DNA of 64,000 bases from Mycobacterium xenopi (GTDB lineage: Bacteria > Actinomycetota > Actinomycetes > Mycobacteriales > Mycobacteriaceae). Below, piece by piece: positions 26,056 through 34,438 of this stretch. The translations under genes and the position numbers were made by a program. The first letter of the stretch is position 1. The number at the start of each line of letters is the position of its first letter. The notes under the pieces were generated by a model. That model did no database searches, was not told where the DNA came from, and saw nothing but the letters and a program-made list of their open reading frames with translations. Where the stretch lies: assembly GCF_009936235.1 (NCBI RefSeq), contig NZ_AP022314.1:3596001-3660000 (forward strand), in the 5' to 3' direction.

Positions 26056-26139
26056 ATGCCAGCACGAATCGGGTCACCGATTTTCGGCCCCGTAGGCGCA
26101 CGCGGTCAGCTAATCCGCTTGCCACACTCGGCAAACAAA
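26056..26139 (+). repeat. Leader repeat copy A (before the cold-shock gene)
   Basis: An 84-base stretch that matches 27632-27715 without gaps at 62 positions by my count. Shared blocks include GAATCG, TTTCGGCC, GGCGCACGC, GCCACACTC and GCAAA. It ends 26 bases before the GTG of the cold-shock-domain gene, so it is probably part of that gene's 5' leader. Confidence 0.5.
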
Positions 26140-26165
26140 CCCGCAAATTACACAGGGGCGCCGAG

Positions 26166-26489
26166 GTGGATAGCTGGTCGCTGGGAACCGTCCAGTGGTT
26201 CAACTCCGAAAAGGGCTTCGGCTTCATCAAGGCCGACGACATCGCCCGTGTGGTGTTCGTCGATTACCGCTGCATCGACATGCCAGGGTTTAAAACGTTG
26301 GCCAGCGGGCAGCGGGTGGCTTACCGGTACCGGAGGACTCGAAGCGGTCCGGAAGCCATCTACGTGCGTCCCCTGGTCCCCACCGGCGCCGTGCAGGGTG
26401 TGACTGAACAGCGGTCGCCCAGCGATGCGGCATCGGCGGCGGACGCCTGCCAGTCGCGCGGGCATCAGCAGGTCGAGACGATGCAGTAG
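26166..26489 (+). CDS. Cold-shock-domain protein (divergent)
   Basis: A 107-residue protein with one cold-shock domain: TVQWFNSEKGFGFIK holds the RNP1-like KGFGFI (about residues 15-20), and VVFVDYRCID the RNP2-like strand. The loop after it is divergent from CspA (MPGFKTLASGQRVAYRYR), and a 40-residue polar tail follows the domain. The protein should bind single-stranded RNA or DNA. GTG at 26166 was chosen because the domain starts directly after it and GCCGAGG lies upstream; the longer frame covers the leader repeat. It ends 10 bases before the glycosyltransferase start. Confidence 0.78.
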   Translation: MDSWSLGTVQWFNSEKGFGFIKADDIARVVFVDYRCIDMPGFKTLASGQRVAYRYRRTRSGPEAIYVRPLVPTGAVQGVTEQRSPSDAASAADACQSRGHQQVETMQ

Positions 26490-26499
26490 GAGGAGGGTT

Positions 26500-27618
26500 T
26501 TGGTAACGCTGCGGCGACTACGGATCGCCGTGGTCGCACCACCGTATTTTGATGTGCCGCCCCGCGCCTATGGCGGTGTCGAAGCGGTGATCGCCGACCT
26601 GGTGGATGCGTTGCTGGCACGTGGACACGACGTCACCCTGCTGGGTGCGGCGGCTAACACGGCCGCGAGGTTTATCCGCCTGTGGGACAAGCCCGTTCCA
26701 CAGCTGCTTGGCCAGCCGCTGCCTGAGGTCGCCCACGCGGCCAGGGTCCGCGGCGCAATCGAGTCGCTCGCACGCACCGAAGGGTTGGAGATTGTCCATG
26801 AGCACACGCTTGCTGGGCCATTAAATGCGCGGACCTATCGCCAATATGGCGTATCCACGCTCCTGACCGTGCACGGCCCGGTAGACGAGCAGTTGAACTC
26901 CTACTACCGCGCCCTTGCCGACGACCTGGCGCTGGTAGCCATTAGCGATCGGCAACGAGCGCAGGCCCCGCAGCTGAACTGGGTGGGTCGGGTGCACAAT
27001 GCGCTGCGCGTCGAGGATTGGCCTTTTGAAACCCGGAAGGACGACTACGTGTTGTTTATGGGGCGATTCAACCCCCAGAAGGCCCCGCATCTGGCGTTGC
27101 AGGCCGCGCATGAGGCCGACATCCCGCTGATCCTTGCCGGCAAGTGCACCGAGCCGGATGAAAAGGCGTACTTCAGCCAATACGTTCAGCCGCAGCTCAC
27201 TGGCACGGACCTGATGTTCGGTCAAGCGGATGCGGTGGCTAAACGCCGACTGCTCGCCAAAGCACGCTGCCTGCTATTCCCCATTCAATGGGAAGAACCG
27301 TTCGGAATGGTGATGATCGAGGCGATGGCCTGCGGCACTCCGGTCGTGGCCCTCGATCGCGGCGCGGTCAGAGAAATTGTCGACGACGGTGTGACCGGTT
27401 TCGTATGCGCCGACCCCGCCGAGCTGGCGCCGGCAATCCGGCGGGTGACGGGCTTGGACCCCCAGGTGTGTCGCCGCCACGTCAAGGAGCGGTTCAGCGC
27501 CGAACAGATGGCGCTCGGCTACGAGCGGCTCTACCGGCAGGTCATCGACGCGCAGGTATTGCCGGCGGCCGTCGGCGCCAACGAGATTCGGCAGCCGATT
27601 GTCGTGCGGTCGCGGTAG
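26500..27618 (+). CDS. Family 4 glycosyltransferase
   Basis: A 372-residue GT-B glycosyltransferase. The N-terminal domain has the acceptor-side loop YGGVEAVIADLVDALLARGHDVTL, and the C-terminal domain has FMGRFNPQKAPHLALQAA and the nucleotide-sugar EX7E motif in WEEPFGMVMIEAMACGTPVVA. TTG at 26500 is taken as start because AGGAGG (26488-26493) is six bases upstream and the fold begins directly after; no in-frame ATG or GTG lies between. It follows the cold-shock gene closely and may be co-transcribed with it. Donor and acceptor are unknown. Confidence 0.82.
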   Translation: MVTLRRLRIAVVAPPYFDVPPRAYGGVEAVIADLVDALLARGHDVTLLGAAANTAARFIRLWDKPVPQLLGQPLPEVAHAARVRGAIESLARTEGLEIVHEHTLAGPLNARTYRQYGVSTLLTVHGPVDEQLNSYYRALADDLALVAISDRQRAQAPQLNWVGRVHNALRVEDWPFETRKDDYVLFMGRFNPQKAPHLALQAAHEADIPLILAGKCTEPDEKAYFSQYVQPQLTGTDLMFGQADAVAKRRLLAKARCLLFPIQWEEPFGMVMIEAMACGTPVVALDRGAVREIVDDGVTGFVCADPAELAPAIRRVTGLDPQVCRRHVKERFSAEQMALGYERLYRQVIDAQVLPAAVGANEIRQPIVVRSR

Positions 27619-28435
27619 CCGCAGCATGCACCTGCCGGCGCGAATCGAGGCACGGTATTTCGGCCTGGCCGGCGCACGCCGGCACCTGAGGCGGTCGCCA
27701 CACTCAGCAAAGAAAGAACTACAACTGGAAACGTGCTACTGAAGCGGAGCCGACCATGGGCTTTCGTCTCACCCGATATCGATCATCAGTATCACCTGCG
27801 TCCTGGCGATCCAGCCTGGCGGACGCAGTCATTTGCCAAGCCGACGGCCTAGGCAAAGACCACCCCATGCATCGCCGGTCCAGCTTGCACCGGCTCGACC
27901 ACCCTGTGGCGCACGGGCCCACCTTCGACAACCCCGGGTGACATCCGTCGGTACCTCGACATGCTTGAGAAGTTGCCACGCTGGCGTCTGGACCTCGACG
28001 AGTCGGTTGAGTTCGACGCCGTCGATCTCACGATTGCCAACAACCGCACCGGTGAGAGTTTCTGCCTCAAAGCTGCAAGTCGTTCGGGGATCTCGTTCGT
28101 CGCCGCAGAGCCGCCAGGGGTTGGACGCTGGTACAAGGTTGGCTTGCCGCCTCATTCGGCCTGCGGCACAACACGTCAACGGCCGGCCCACCGCTGGACC
28201 GGCCGCTCGAATAGTCAAAACAGCTGAGCCGGAACTATTGCCGACGGCCTCATCAAGCTCGCCGAACAGGCGGACGTGCTCGCCGGTGTACATTCCGGGT
28301 AAGCACCGCGTTGGATAGGCCGCGGCCCGGCTCGTCGCAGCTGTTATCTGATCGCCTCCCCAACCTCCCGCAGGAGATGGGCCGTCCGACCAATTCGCGC
28401 GGACGGCCTACACCTAGGCGTGGGCCAGCCGCCAA
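27619..28435. other. Gene-poor region between the glycosyltransferase and hsp20
   Basis: About 800 bases without a gene I can support. It opens with the second leader-repeat copy (27632-27715). A 88-codon frame at 27961-28227 (LEKLPRWRLDLDESVEFDAVDL) has fair codon composition in its first half but no recognisable family, and may be a decayed gene. Stops in all frames break the rest. Confidence 0.4.
27632..27715 (+). repeat. Leader repeat copy B
   Basis: Second copy of the 84-base element at 26056-26139 (62 matches by my count). It is not followed by a cold-shock domain. Both copies can be read as a similar short peptide (PARI..., then PHSA), so it could be a duplicated 5' leader or the ruin of a duplicated gene. 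Confidence 0.5.
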
Positions 28436-28867
28436 CTAGGCGCTGATCGCCTGCTTGGCGCCGGACTGGATAGCGATCTTGCGGGGCTTGGCCTCCTCGG
28501 CCACCGGGACCGTCAGTCGCAACACGCCATCGGTGTAGTCAGCGCTGATGTGGTCGGTGTCTAGCTGGTCACCGAGGAACAGGGTCCGACTGAACAGCCC
28601 GTGCGGACGCTCCGCAGCCACCCAGTCGTGGCCCTCGTCGCCTGCGTAGGGACGCTCGGCCCGGACCGTCAGCGCGCCTTGGTCGACGGTCACGTCGATC
28701 GACTCTGGCTTGATGCCCGGCAAGTCGAGTTCTACGACGTACCTATCGCTTTCACGCCAGACATCCATCGGCATCACCGCCGGACGCGTCGCGGTACCGA
28801 CCGTGTTGCCCCATAGTTGCTGCGTAAGTCGGTCAAGGTCACGGAAGAGTGGCTCAAACCTCAGCAT
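28436..28867 (-). CDS. Hsp20-family small heat-shock protein (18-kDa-antigen type)
   Basis: A 143-residue alpha-crystallin-type chaperone close to the mycobacterial 18-kDa antigen. It opens LRFEPLFRDLDRLTQQLWG, has ATRPAVMPMDVWRESD, the core ELDLPGIKPESIDVTV and LTVRAERP, and ends VPVAEEAKPRKIAIQ with the C-terminal I-x-I type pattern. The ATG at 28867 is preceded by GGAGGTGA; a longer frame to 28918 is less likely. It should form oligomers that hold unfolding proteins in the cytoplasm. An inverted repeat lies upstream at 28927-28944. Confidence 0.87.
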   Translation of the reverse strand: MLRFEPLFRDLDRLTQQLWGNTVGTATRPAVMPMDVWRESDRYVVELDLPGIKPESIDVTVDQGALTVRAERPYAGDEGHDWVAAERPHGLFSRTLFLGDQLDTDHISADYTDGVLRLTVPVAEEAKPRKIAIQSGAKQAISA

Positions 28868-28926
28868 GGCTCTCACCTCCTTCGTCACTCCCGACGTTAG
28901 ATCTGCTGTTTTCACCACAGAAAACC

Positions 28927-28944
28927 TATCTCTGATAAGAGATA
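28927..28944. promoter_or_regulatory. Inverted repeat upstream of hsp20
   Basis: TATCTCT and AGAGATA flank GATA, a perfect 7-4-7 inverted repeat in an AT-richer patch 60 bases upstream of the hsp20 start. It is a probable promoter or stress-regulator site; it does not match the HspR HAIR consensus that I know. Confidence 0.45.
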
Positions 28945-29281
28945 TTCCCTATGCATGCGACAAACGCCCCAATCCGCACCGCGATGCGTGTACCGTCGTC
29001 GCTGCGCAGCTTGTCCCGGATCCGTTGAGGCCACGATTTCGCGAGCACCGCTCACAGACCAGCAGGACCTGCCATGCTCAAGGCCGACGCCATCGCCCAG
29101 GTGGCCGATCAGCTGTTCGCAGCCATCGAAAACAGCGACACGTCAGCGGTGGCCCGTCTGTGGAGCGACGACATAGCCGTTTGGCGGGTCGGTGCCAGCC
29201 GAGAGCGGGACAAAGCGCGAGCACTGCGCGTGATCGATTGGTTCATCGGTGCGACATCCGAGCGCCGCTATCAAGTCTTAG

Positions 29282-30974
29282 CCTGAATCCGTGGATGGGT
29301 GATTTCGTGTTGCCGTCGACGCGGTTGTTTTGGGATGCGGCCGAGTGTGGCGCGGTGGGGCGTGGGTGATCCGCTGGCCTGTACCAGCTTTCCTTTGGGT
29401 TCCTTGGGTCGGGCCTGGGATGGCGGGGCGGACAGGGCTTGGAAGGTGGGGTCAGGCGGCGCGGGGTTGCGCGATCGGGTAACCGATGACGTTGTGCCAC
29501 AGGGCCTTCCATCTGGCTCGCCAATGCCAGTGGGCGGGTAGGTGCAGCATTGGTTTGCGGGCCGGGGCGGCGAAGCGGGCCGGGATGTTGATCAGGTCGC
29601 GGCGCAGGGTAGCCCCGCGGGCCACGGCATGGTGGCCACCGGCGAGGGTGCCGACGGCGCGCAGCAGGTTATGGGCGATCACCGCGCAGGCCAGCCAGGC
29701 GCAGTTGGCCGCGAACAGCCCCGACGGGATGTGTGCCAGTGGGCCGTCGATTAAATCGGCGAAGGTGGTTTCGATGATGGCGTGGCGTCGGTGGGTGATA
29801 TCGGCCTGGTCGACCGGCAGCGCGGAGTTGGTGACAAACGGGTGATAGCGCCACACCGGAAACAACGCATCCAGGTGGCGGGCGTCTTTGACCCGGCGCA
29901 CTACCAGCCGCACGGTCAGTGTTCGGCCGCGGGCCAGGCGCAGGGTGTAGGGGTTTCGGCGACCTGGGCATCGGAGATCAACGCCCCGGTGTCGGGGTCT
30001 TCGACCGCGCCCGGGTAGTGCACCGGGGTCCAGGCGGCCTCGTCGATGGCGGCGATCGCGGCGTTGATGCGCTTGTTGCGGCTGATCGACAGGGAGAATT
30101 CGGCGCCTCGCTGAATGCAGGTGGTGATCACTTTCTTGGTGCCAAACATTGAGTCGCCGCGCACCAGGATCGGCGCGTCGGGGTTGATCGCTTTCGCGGT
30201 GGTGATCGCCTGCTTGAGCTGGTATGCGGCACCGCGCCCGGAGGCGGCTTTGCCGCTCCGTAGCTGCGCCTCGGCGATCACCGGCGCGGCGGTCGCCGTG
30301 GAGATGGTGGTGATCTGTGGGGACAGGCCCAGCCGCAGCAGCGCGCGGCTGGCGATCTTGGCATGACCGAAGGAGGCGCCCTGCTTGGCGTGGCCGTAGA
30401 CCGGGCGCAGCAGCGAGTCGATGTCCAAAAACATCCGCTCGTCGGCGCCAGCCAGCAGCGGGGTGCGCGCCGCCAGTGCGATCAGATGCTCGCGGGCCAC
30501 TGCGGCGAGTTGTTTGGTATGCCCGAAGGTGAACTCGCGCAAAAAGATCCCCAACGTCGATGGGGCATATACCTCGTTGAACACCCGGGGTGTGCCGCCG
30601 GCGCGCAGCACATTGGCATCATCGATGCTGTCCGCGCCGCACATCATCCCGGCGACGATCGAGGTCAGCTTGCCAGCCGGGTTGACCGCGCCGGACTTCA
30701 CCCGAGTCGACGGCAGATCCACGCGCTCGTTGATCAATTCCGAAAGACCGGTCTGCTCAGCCAGTTCCAGCACTGGCACCAACCCGGCCGCCGACAGCAG
30801 ATTCTGCTCGTCAAACACCGCCGATCCGGTGGTGAACGTATACGATGAGTGCATCGAAAGTGCCTTCCCGGACTATGGACAAATGCGGCCTCAGCACTCG
30901 TATTGTCCCAGTTCAGAAGGCATTTTCGCTGTTCACACGCCGATCAAATCACCGGAACCATCCACGGATTTAGG
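29282..30974. mobile_element. IS1380-family insertion sequence
   Basis: A 1,693-bp element. Its termini are inverted repeats: CCTGAATCCGTGGATGG at the left and the complement of CCTAAATCCGTGGATGG at the right, 16 of 17 bases alike. It is flanked by the 5-bp direct repeat CTTAG (29277-29281 and 30975-30979), the expected target duplication. It carries one transposase gene on the minus strand, which is frameshifted in this sequence. Insertion is within codon 70 of the NTF2-like gene. Confidence 0.88.
29452..30854 (-). pseudogene. IS1380-family transposase, frameshifted
   Basis: The N-terminal two thirds (30854-29916) and the C-terminal third (29913-29452) are in different frames. The first reads FTTGSAVFDEQNLLSAAGLVP, then MFLDIDSLLRPVYGHAKQGASFGHAK with the DDE-type Asp. 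The second reads VRLVVRRVKDARHL and HRRHAIIETTFADLIDGPLAHIPSG with the late Glu region. Restoring one C to the run at about 29950 (GAAACCCC) joins them in one frame through AETPYTLRLARGRTLTVRL. It is either a real inactivating mutation or a homopolymer error in the assembly. Confidence 0.85.
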
Positions 30975-31099
30975 CTTAGATCGGCAGCTGTTCGACGGCG
31001 GGTTCGTCCAGCAGCACATCCTGCACGCGGTAGGCCGCGGTGGCGGCTCGATTGCCATGCGGGCGTGCATTGTGATCAAGCTGGGCGCGAACGGGCTGA

Positions 31100-32531
31100 A
31101 GTTGCGTCCAGGGGCGTGGTGTATGAGCCGGTAGGGCCGGTGGGCGTGTCGTAGCGCGGTAGAGGGCGGTCATCGCGTGATCCTTCGAACGATCAGCAAA
31201 GTCAACCGAAGGAGAGCAACGCGATGACCTCACCACACCTTATCGACGCCGAGCAGCTGTTGGCCGACCAACTCGCCGAGGCCAGCCCGGACTTGCTGCG
31301 AGGGCTGCTGTCGGTGTTCATCCACGCCTTGATGGGCGCGGAAGCCGACGCCATCTGCGGGGCCGGCTACCGCCAGCGCAGCGATGAGCGGTCCAACAGC
31401 CGCAACGGCTACCGGCATCGTGATTTCGACACCCGCGCCGGCACCATCGATGTGGCCATTCCCAAGCTGCGTCAGGGCAGCTATTTCCCGGACTGGCTAT
31501 TGGAGCGACGCAAACGCGCTGAGCGTGCCCTGACCAGCGTGGTGGCCACCTGCTATCTGCTGGGAGTGTCCACCCGGCGGATGGAACGCCTCGTTGAAAC
31601 ACTGGGTGTGACGAGGCTTTCCAAGTCGCAGGTGTCGATCATGGCCAAAGAACTCGATGAGCAGGTTGAGGCGTTTCGCACCCGCCCGCTTGACGCCGCC
31701 CGTACACGTTCGTCGCCGCTGATGCCCTGGTGCTCAAAGTCCGCGAGAACGGCCGCGTCGTGGGCGTGCACACCCTGATTGCCACCGGCGTCAACGCCGA
31801 GGGCTACCGCGAGATCCTGGGTGTGCAGGTCAGCTCCGCCGAGGACGGGGCAGGCTGGCTGGCGTTCTTCCGCGACCTGGTCGCCCGCGGCCTGTCCGGG
31901 GTCGCGCTGGTCACCAGCGACGCCCACCCCGGCCTGGTCGCCGCGATCGGGGCCACCTTGCCCGGAGCGGCCTGGCAGCGCTGCCGCACCCATTACGCGA
32001 ACAACCTGATGGCGGCCACCCCGAAGTCCTCCTGGCCGTGGGTGCGCACTCTGCTGCACTCGGTCTTCGACCAGCCCGACGCCGAATCGGTTGTTGCCCA
32101 ATACGATCGAGTCCTCGACGCATTGTCGGACAAGCTCCCCAAAGTGGCCGAACACCTCGACGCAGCCCGCCCGGATCTGTTGGCGTTCACCGCTTTTCCC
32201 AAACAGATCTGGCGCCAAATCTGGAGCAACAATCCCCAGGAACGGCTCAACAAAGAAATCAGGCGCAGGACCGACGTCGTGGGCATCTTCCCCGACCGGG
32301 CCTCGATCATCCGCCTCGTCGGTGCCGTGCTGGCCGAACAACACGACGAATGGATCGAAGGACGACGCTACCTGGGCCTTGACGTGCTCACCCGCGCCCG
32401 CACAGCACTGACCAGCACCGACGAGCCCGCCGGACAGCAAACCAACACCACCCCAGCCCTGACCGCCTAGACTGCCACCCGAAGGGTCACGCGATCGAAC
32501 GAACTCTTACACCACGTCACTGGGCTTGGCC
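31100..32531. mobile_element. IS1081-like (IS256-family) insertion sequence
   Basis: A 1,432-bp element flanked by the 8-bp direct repeat CGGGCTGA (31092-31099 and 32532-32539), the duplication size of the IS256 family. The ends are imperfect inverted repeats with the block CGTGGTGTA at the same distance (15 bases) from each end, about 19 of 28 positions matching. A second inverted pair (GATCCTTC... / GAAGGGTC..., with CGCG) lies further in, near the usual ends of IS1081, so the element is either a longer relative of IS1081 or has extended ends. It splits the NTF2-like gene after codon 109. Confidence 0.82.
31224..32470 (+). pseudogene. IS1081-like transposase, frameshifted
   Basis: An IS256-family (mutator-type) transposase with strong resemblance to the 415-residue IS1081 protein: SPDLLRGLLSVFIHALMGAEAD, RSDERSNSRNGYRHRDFDTR, GVSTRRMERLVETLGV, then in another frame VGVHTLIATGVNAEGYREILG and QRCRTHYANNL. 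The shift is near 31697, where GACGCCGCCCG should read GACGCCGGCCCG (one G missing) to give PLDAGPYTF. Apart from this the gene is full length. RBS GAAGGAGA precedes the ATG. Confidence 0.87.
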
Positions 32532-32595
32532 CGGGCTGATCAGCCGCATCGACGAGTATTTCGACCCGGCCGACCTCGCCCCCCTGCTGAGTTAG

Positions 32596-32760
32596 GCTCG
32601 GCGACGATGCAGAGCGCACAGCGCGATGAGGAGGAGCCGGGCAATCAGGCCCCCGCTCGGCGACGATGCAGAGCGCACAGCGCGATGAGGAGGAGCCGGG
32701 CAATCAGGCCCCCGCTCGGCGACGATGCAGAGCGCACAGCGCGATGAGCAGGAGCCGGGC
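32596..32760 (+). repeat. MIRU-like tandem repeat, 59-bp unit, about 2.8 copies
   Basis: Units begin GCTCGGCGACGATGCAGAGC at 32596, 32655 and 32714, exactly 59 bases apart, and run through GCGCGATGAGGAGGAGCCGGG. The first two are identical over their length; the third has one change (GAGCAGGAG) and is truncated before the YceI gene. The core GACGATGCAGAGCG...AGCGATGAGG is that of mycobacterial interspersed repetitive units (MIRU). The array starts directly after the stop of the NTF2-like gene. Confidence 0.8.
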
Positions 32761-32784
32761 GCCGCGCACAACAGGTAGGTGCTG

Positions 32785-33318
32785 ATGACGACTGTGGAAA
32801 CGCTGCTGAACGATCCGGACACAGCCGGAGTGTGGAATCTGGTTCCCGAGCGCTCGGCGTTCACTTTCAAGATCAAGAACATGTGGGGCCTGTTGAACGT
32901 CAAAGGCAGATTCACCGACGTCAGCGGGGACGGTCAGATCACCGGCAAGGGGGCCGTTTTCGGTCGTCTCGACATCCGCGTAGCATCGCTGCGTACTGGC
33001 ATCCGAAAGCGAGACGATCACCTGCGCTCGGCCGACTTCTTCGATGTCGAGCGTTTTCCGGAGATCAGCGTCGTCGTCACCGCGCTTCAGCCGACCACTG
33101 GTAACGCTGCGGACCTGCGCGCCACCTTCACCATCAAGGGCATTACCGCGGAGTTGCCGCTGCCGGCCACGATCGACGAGCTCGGTGACGGCTCGGTCCG
33201 CATCTCGGCGACCACCCACGTCGACCGGGCACAATTCGGGCTGGATTGGAACCGGCTCGGCATGATCGGCAAGACGGCGACCGCGTCGGCTGAAGCGGTG
33301 TTCGTCCGCGCCCGATGA
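32785..33318 (+). CDS. YceI-family lipocalin-like protein
   Basis: A 177-residue YceI-like protein: AGVWNLVPERSAFTFKIKNMWGLLNVKGRF, IRKRDDHLRSADFFDVERFPEISV and the closing VDRAQFGLDWN. The family folds into a lipocalin-like barrel that binds isoprenoid or amphiphilic lipids; bacterial relatives are often periplasmic, but here no signal peptide is seen, so it is probably cytoplasmic. The ATG at 32785 is preferred; a GTG two codons upstream is possible. The gene starts just after the MIRU-like array. Confidence 0.85.
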   Translation: MTTVETLLNDPDTAGVWNLVPERSAFTFKIKNMWGLLNVKGRFTDVSGDGQITGKGAVFGRLDIRVASLRTGIRKRDDHLRSADFFDVERFPEISVVVTALQPTTGNAADLRATFTIKGITAELPLPATIDELGDGSVRISATTHVDRAQFGLDWNRLGMIGKTATASAEAVFVRAR

Positions 33319-33326
33319 CACCGTCG

Positions 33327-33387
33327 CGCGAGCCTGTAGCTGGCGAGCAAAAGTGCGAGTGGGTCGCGCGCTCACTACAGGCTCGCG
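33327..33387. repeat. Perfect 13-bp inverted repeat between YceI and receiver-domain genes
   Basis: CGCGAGCCTGTAG (33327-33339) pairs exactly with CTACAGGCTCGCG (33375-33387) across a 35-base loop. It begins a few bases after the YceI stop and can fold into a strong hairpin, consistent with a terminator or an intergenic repeat element. No T-run follows. Confidence 0.55.
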
Positions 33388-33437
33388 AAACGGGAGCCGT
33401 GCGGCCCCTATCGTCGCCGAGCAGTAGCATCTGCGGC

Positions 33438-33839
33438 GTGCCCGCTTCGACCGCGCCCCTGCGGATCCTCGTTTACAGCGACAACGCCAAAACCCGCGAA
33501 CAGGTGAAGTTGGCCCTGGGCAAACGCCTGCATCCAGAGCTGCCGGAGCTCAGCTACGTCGAGGTTGCCACCGCACCGATGGTGGTTCGCCACATCGACA
33601 AGGGCGGGATCGACCTGGCTATCCTCGACGGTGAGGCCACACCGGCCGGGGGCATGGGCATAGCCAAACAGTTGAAGGACGAAGTCGCACACTGTCCACC
33701 AATCGTGGTGCTCATCGGTCGCGCCGACGATGCCTGGTTGGCCAGCTGGTCGCGCGCCGAAGCAGTTGTCTCGCACCCGATCGATCCCATCGTGTTAGAA
33801 CGGACGGTGCTCGGGCTGTTGCGCGCTCCGGCAGCTTGA
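33438..33839 (+). CDS. Single-domain response regulator (Rv3143-like)
   Basis: A 133-residue receiver-domain protein without an output domain: RILVYSDNAKTREQVKLAL, LAILDGEATPAGGMGIAKQL with the putative phospho-Asp (LDGEA), and VVLIGRADDAWLASWSRAEAVV. It matches the single-domain regulator that precedes nuoA in M. tuberculosis. GTG at 33438 is the start; the upstream frame covers the intergenic hairpin. No sensor kinase is adjacent. Confidence 0.88.
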   Translation: MPASTAPLRILVYSDNAKTREQVKLALGKRLHPELPELSYVEVATAPMVVRHIDKGGIDLAILDGEATPAGGMGIAKQLKDEVAHCPPIVVLIGRADDAWLASWSRAEAVVSHPIDPIVLERTVLGLLRAPAA

Positions 33840-33879
33840 CCCGATTGCGGCTGAGCAACCGATTAGCCTGCCGTCGTTG

Positions 33880-33917
33880 GGCTTTGGCGGCATTGCAGGT
33901 GCCGCCGCCGCAAAGCC
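33880..33917. terminator. Hairpin downstream of the receiver-domain gene
   Basis: GGCTTTGGCGGC (33880-33891) can pair with GCCGCCGCAAAGCC (33904-33917) with one small bulge, 40 bases after the stop. It is probably a terminator separating this gene from nuoA. The nuo promoter should lie in 33918-34058, where a TTGACC hexamer is visible near 34007. Confidence 0.45.
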
Positions 33918-34058
33918 ACTAGGCTGCCGCGCGACTTTACTGGGCTGTGGGCGAGCTCACATGCGGACCCCTGAGCGGGCCCGGGTACAAGATCGTTAGG
34001 CTGTGGTTGACCTCACAGTCAGGCAAGGAAGACCACATCGAGGGAGCAGCTTCGCAGG

Positions 34059-34430
34059 ATGAATGTCTACACACCCATCCTGGTCCTCGGGGGGATCGCC
34101 ACTGCTTTCGCGGTGTTCTCGGTGATCGTGGCATCGGTGGTCGGCCCGTCTCGCTACAACCGGGCAAAGCTGGAGGCCTACGAGTGCGGCATCGAGCCTC
34201 CCGAATCTTCCCCGGCGCGCACCACTAGCGGGCACCGGTTCCCGGTGAAGTATTACCTCACCGCGATGTTGTTCATCGTGTTCGACATCGAGATTGTGTT
34301 CCTGTACCCCTGGGCGGTCAGCTACGACGCGCTGGGGATATTCGCGCTTATCGAGATGGTGGTGTTCATGCTCACCGTGTTGGTGGCCTACGCGTACGTA
34401 TGGCGCCGCGGCGGGTTGACGTGGGATTGA
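34059..34430 (+). CDS. nuoA: NADH-quinone oxidoreductase subunit A
   Basis: A 123-residue membrane subunit of complex I (NDH-1). Three transmembrane helices are visible (about residues 5-30, 66-86, 92-114). The conserved loop YECGIEPPESSPARTTSGHRFPVKYY lies between helices 1 and 2 and shapes the quinone site, with the FDIEIVFLYPWA signature after it. It is the first gene of the 14-gene nuo operon, in the standard A-N order. The ATG at 34059 follows GAGGGAGCAG. Confidence 0.95.
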   Translation: MNVYTPILVLGGIATAFAVFSVIVASVVGPSRYNRAKLEAYECGIEPPESSPARTTSGHRFPVKYYLTAMLFIVFDIEIVFLYPWAVSYDALGIFALIEMVVFMLTVLVAYAYVWRRGGLTWD

Positions 34431-34438
34431 GGTAAGAC

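Larger units (their letters stand above)
29074..32595 (+). pseudogene. NTF2/SnoaL-like small protein gene split by two insertion sequences
   Basis: Three fragments of one gene are visible: 29074-29281 (MLKADAIAQVADQLFAAIEN...), 30980-31099 (DRQLFDGGFVQQHILHAVG..., IKLGANG) and 32540-32595 (ISRIDEYFDPADLAPLL, stop TAG). Joined after removing both insertion sequences and one copy of each target duplication, they give 384 bases in one frame, 127 codons plus stop. The product is a typical SnoaL/NTF2-like fold protein of the ketosteroid-isomerase superfamily, with the RIDEYFDPADLAPL C-terminus common in mycobacterial members. The fragments have not drifted, so the insertions look recent. Confidence 0.85.

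Noticed and set aside
31224..32470. Programmed frameshift in the IS1081-like transposase
   Set aside because: IS256-family elements use a single frame, and there is no slippery A-type heptamer; the shift is a lost G in a GC run.
31169..32497. Placing the IS1081-like ends at the inner inverted repeat
   Set aside because: The inner pair lacks a flanking duplication, whereas the outer ends have an 8-bp duplication and restore the interrupted gene exactly.
32526..32747. Small frame across the 59-bp repeats
   Set aside because: It only reads through the tandem repeat and the end of the NTF2-like gene in another frame; no start context.
32596..32760. CRISPR array
   Set aside because: Repeats are contiguous 59-bp units without variable spacers, and no cas gene is present.
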